A stretch of DNA of 64,000 nt from Desulfosarcina widdelii (lineage in GTDB: Bacteria > Desulfobacterota > Desulfobacteria > Desulfobacterales > Desulfosarcinaceae), in the NCBI RefSeq assembly GCF_009688965.1, contig NZ_AP021875.1, forward strand, positions 310,001 through 374,000, in the 5' to 3' direction. Made by a program: the position numbers and the translations under genes. Shown here piece after piece: positions 62,235 through 64,000 of this stretch (positions are counted from its first letter, which is position 1; each line of letters begins with the position of its first letter). The notes under the pieces were generated by a model. That model was given only the letters and a program-made list of their open reading frames with translations. It made no database searches and was not told the origin of the DNA.

Positions 62235-63221
62235 GTGAAACATTCATTTTCCAAAGACATCCTGAATATCGATGCGGCTAAAGAGGCTGACAACATCTGT
62301 GAACAAATCAGAGCGCTTTTGTCCAAACAGCTCAAGCGCCGGGGACTGGTCGTGGCCCTGTCCGGCGGTATCGACAGCAGCGTTTCCGTGGGGCTGGCGG
62401 CCAAAGCCATCGGTCCGGAAAAGGTCGTCGCCCTGCTGATGCCCGAACGCCACTCTTCGGACGACACCCTCGATCTGAGCAAGTCGGTTGCCGAAACCTT
62501 CGGGGTGAAGTGGTTCCACGAGGACATTTCCGGTGTACTGGAGGCGGTGGGCTTCTACCGCCGCTACGACGAGGCCGTGCGCAAGGCCATTCCCGAATAC
62601 GGCGACGGTTGGAAATCCAAGATTGTCATCCCCAACGTGATGGAATCCAAGGGCTTCAACCTCTTTTCCATCGTCGCCCAGGCGCCCGACGGTTCCCGGG
62701 TTCAGAGGCGGCTGCCGCTGGACGCCTACCTGGAGATCGTTGCCGCCACCAACTTCAAGCAGCGCACCCGCAAAATGTTCGATTACTACTACGCGGATCG
62801 ATTCAACTACGCCGTCGTGGGGACGCCCAACCGGCTCGAGTACGATCAGGGGTTCTTTGTCAAACTGGGGGATGGGGCTGCCGACATCAAGCCCATCGCG
62901 CATCTTTACAAATCCCAGGTCTATCAGATGGCGGCCCATCTCGGCGTTCCGGAAAAGATCCGCAATCGACCGCCGACGACCGACACCTACTCCATGCCCC
63001 AGGGGCAGGATGAGTTCTACTTCTCGTTGCCCTACGACAAGATGGACCTGTGCCTGTACGGCAGGAACAATGGCTACACGCCGGCAGACATTGCCGATGC
63101 ATTGGGCCTTTCACCCGACCAGATCCAGCGGGTGTACGACGACATCGATACCAAGCGCGCTACCACGCGCTACCTGCACTTATCTCCGCAGCTGATCGAA
63201 GCGGTCCCCGAAATAAAATAA
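62235..63221 (+). CDS. nadE: NAD synthetase-like amidoligase
   Basis: 328 residues with a GTG start at 62235 (GAGGAAACAGC upstream). ATP pyrophosphatase motif LVVALSGGIDSSVSVGLAAK and the NadE block VVGTPNRLEYDQGFFVKLGDGAADIKPIAHLYKSQVYQMAAHLGVPEKI identify the family, which forms NAD from deamido-NAD and ammonia. No glutaminase domain is present. Compared with housekeeping NadE an insertion follows (WKSKIVIPNVMESKGFNLFS), and the end (PQGQDEFYFSLPYDKMDLCLYG) is divergent, so a sugar-amidating role within the polysaccharide locus is an alternative. Confidence 0.82.
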   Translation: MKHSFSKDILNIDAAKEADNICEQIRALLSKQLKRRGLVVALSGGIDSSVSVGLAAKAIGPEKVVALLMPERHSSDDTLDLSKSVAETFGVKWFHEDISGVLEAVGFYRRYDEAVRKAIPEYGDGWKSKIVIPNVMESKGFNLFSIVAQAPDGSRVQRRLPLDAYLEIVAATNFKQRTRKMFDYYYADRFNYAVVGTPNRLEYDQGFFVKLGDGAADIKPIAHLYKSQVYQMAAHLGVPEKIRNRPPTTDTYSMPQGQDEFYFSLPYDKMDLCLYGRNNGYTPADIADALGLSPDQIQRVYDDIDTKRATTRYLHLSPQLIEAVPEIK

Positions 63222-63228
63222 AGTGCAC

Positions 63229-63507
63229 CGCCCGCTTCGCTCGAGACGCAGAGATCGCAGAGGTTTTCTAAGTTTCCCTAACGGGAAATAGATAACAAAA
63301 GAATCTTTGCAGGCTTTGCGTCTCCGCGGTGAAACGTAAACAATGGCGCACCGCCCGCTTCGCTCGAGGCGCAGAGATCGCAGAGGCATACTTATTCCCT
63401 TCGAGAAGAAAAAGCTATAAAATTTTATGATCTGCAACAACGATCTTCTTTTGGCCGTTGGCCAACAAAACAATCTTTGCGTACTTTGCGTCTCTGCGGT
63501 GAAAATT
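63229..63507. repeat. Two tandem GCAGAG-family 9-bp elements left of the GxxExxY gene
   Basis: Both begin ACCGCCCGCTTCGCTCGAG and CGCAGAGATCGCAGAGG and end with TTTGCGTCTC(T/C)GCGGTGAAA (63229-63339 and 63348-63507). The first has an inner TTTCCC-GGGAAA hairpin. The end of the second supplies the weak ribosome site (GGTGAAAA) of the following gene. Confidence 0.8.
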
Positions 63508-63511
63508 TAAA

Positions 63512-63898
63512 ATGGACCTGAATCAATTATCCAACAAGATTGTCGGGGCGGCTATCGAAGTACACAAAGCACTTGGGCCAGGTTTGCTGGAATCCACTTA
63601 TGAAGAATGCCTTTGCCACGAATTAAAATTACATGAGTTGCGATTTGATCGACAAGTATCCTTGCCCGTTAAATATAAAGGGCAAGAGCTTGATTGCGGT
63701 TATAGAATCGATGTCATTGTTGAACAATCTGTTATCCTTGAGTTAAAGGCGGTCGATACAGTCCTTCCTATTCATAAGGCTCAGCTATTAACTTATTTGA
63801 AACTGGCGAATCTACAACTTGGATTGCTATTGAATTTTAATACTTCCTTGATGCGAGACGGTATTTACAGAATGGTGAACAATTTCAAAAAAGACTGA
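63512..63898 (+). CDS. GxxExxY protein (PD-(D/E)xK nuclease-like)
   Basis: 128 residues. The diagnostic motif is GPGLLESTYEECLCHEL near residues 22-38, followed by FDRQVSLPVKYKGQELDCGYRIDVIVEQSVILELKAVD, which fits the D-x(n)-ExK core of the PD-(D/E)xK nuclease fold, and IHKAQLLTYLKLANLQLGLLLNFN. Its biological role is not established; members are often found in accessory regions. Here it is enclosed on both sides by 9-bp GCAGAG elements in the same orientation, so gene and repeats could travel as a cassette. Confidence 0.88.
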   Translation: MDLNQLSNKIVGAAIEVHKALGPGLLESTYEECLCHELKLHELRFDRQVSLPVKYKGQELDCGYRIDVIVEQSVILELKAVDTVLPIHKAQLLTYLKLANLQLGLLLNFNTSLMRDGIYRMVNNFKKD

Positions 63899-63901
63899 AA
63901 T

Positions 63902-64000
63902 TACCGCCCGCTCCGCTCGAGGCGCAGAGATCGCAGAGGGTTTTTAAGTTTCCCTATCGGGAAAGAGATAACAAAAGAATCTTGAAATTCAATTATCGAC
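63902..64000. repeat. GCAGAG-family 9-bp element, cut by window edge
   Basis: ACCGCCCGCTCCGCTCGAGG and CGCAGAGATCGCAGAGG, then TTTCCCTATCGGGAAA and ATAACAAAAGAATCTTG, closely matching the element at 63229. The right arm would lie beyond position 64000. Confidence 0.75.

Noticed and set aside
60467..62527. Long open frame (686 codons) on the minus strand opposite ugd
   Set aside because: It is antisense to a clear UDP-glucose dehydrogenase, spans repeat elements, and has no recognisable motif; GC-rich third positions keep the frame open.

Overview
The window reads as chromosome of a free-living, sulfate-reducer-like member of the Desulfobacterota (former Deltaproteobacteria), probably near Desulfosarcina. 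This is an inference from gene content: a mitochondrial-type EF-G paralogue (spdEFG1 type), a MetF-MetV fused methylene-tetrahydrofolate reductase, a taurine:pyruvate-type aminotransferase, NIL-domain ferredoxin, many PAS sensor proteins and an exosortase(XrtA)-type exopolysaccharide locus. No rRNA, tRNA, CRISPR array, prophage or reverse transcriptase was seen.

Layout. 1-3 kb: partial lexA (minus) with a near-consensus promoter, followed by nth, xth and an alpha/beta hydrolase (plus). 3-9 kb: hypothetical gene, then ftsY and smc (minus). 9-18 kb: PAS-GGDEF protein, pyrB, arcC, argF, rocD and an overlapping GntR regulator (all minus), a cyclic-nucleotide-binding protein and a class III aminotransferase. 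18-29 kb: lipoprotein Ntn-hydrolase, periplasmic binding protein, geranylgeranyl-reductase-like flavoprotein, MetF-MetV, membrane protein, NUDIX hydrolase, hybrid histidine kinase. 29-45 kb: EF-G with a leader attenuator candidate, ATPase, IS4-family element, M48 protease, acyltransferase-hydrolase fusion, ferredoxin-mnmA-mtaB, MFS transporter, FGE/SUMF1-domain protein. 45-64 kb: the exopolysaccharide locus: sigma-54 activator plus separate receiver (minus), then on plus a degenerate activator, chain-length protein, tyrosine kinase, initiating sugar transferase, UDP-glucuronate epimerase-like enzyme, export protein, outer-membrane barrel, polysaccharide deacetylase, UDP-glucose dehydrogenase and a NadE-like protein. 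Exosortase and PEP-CTERM substrates would lie outside the window. Ugd plus the epimerase suggest uronic acids (GlcA/GalA) in the polymer.

The most unusual property is between the genes. Nearly every long intergenic gap from about 12.6 kb onward is filled by degenerate tandem arrays with a fixed period of 7, 8, 9 or 10 bp, mostly arranged as inverted arms around a very short hairpin with a GNA-type triloop (GCGAAGC, GCGTAGC, CCGCAGG, CCGAAGG). At least eight sequence families share this architecture. They abut start and stop codons, supply the last codons of several genes, and have entered reading frames in frame (polysaccharide deacetylase twice; a different palindromic repeat in the NUDIX gene). 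A small GxxExxY gene is enclosed by 9-bp-period elements. A four-helix-bundle gene is flanked by another 9-bp family and is itself broken by a complete IS3-family element with a 3-bp target duplication. These arrays, possibly mobilised as single-stranded hairpins, are the best candidate for an undescribed system here.
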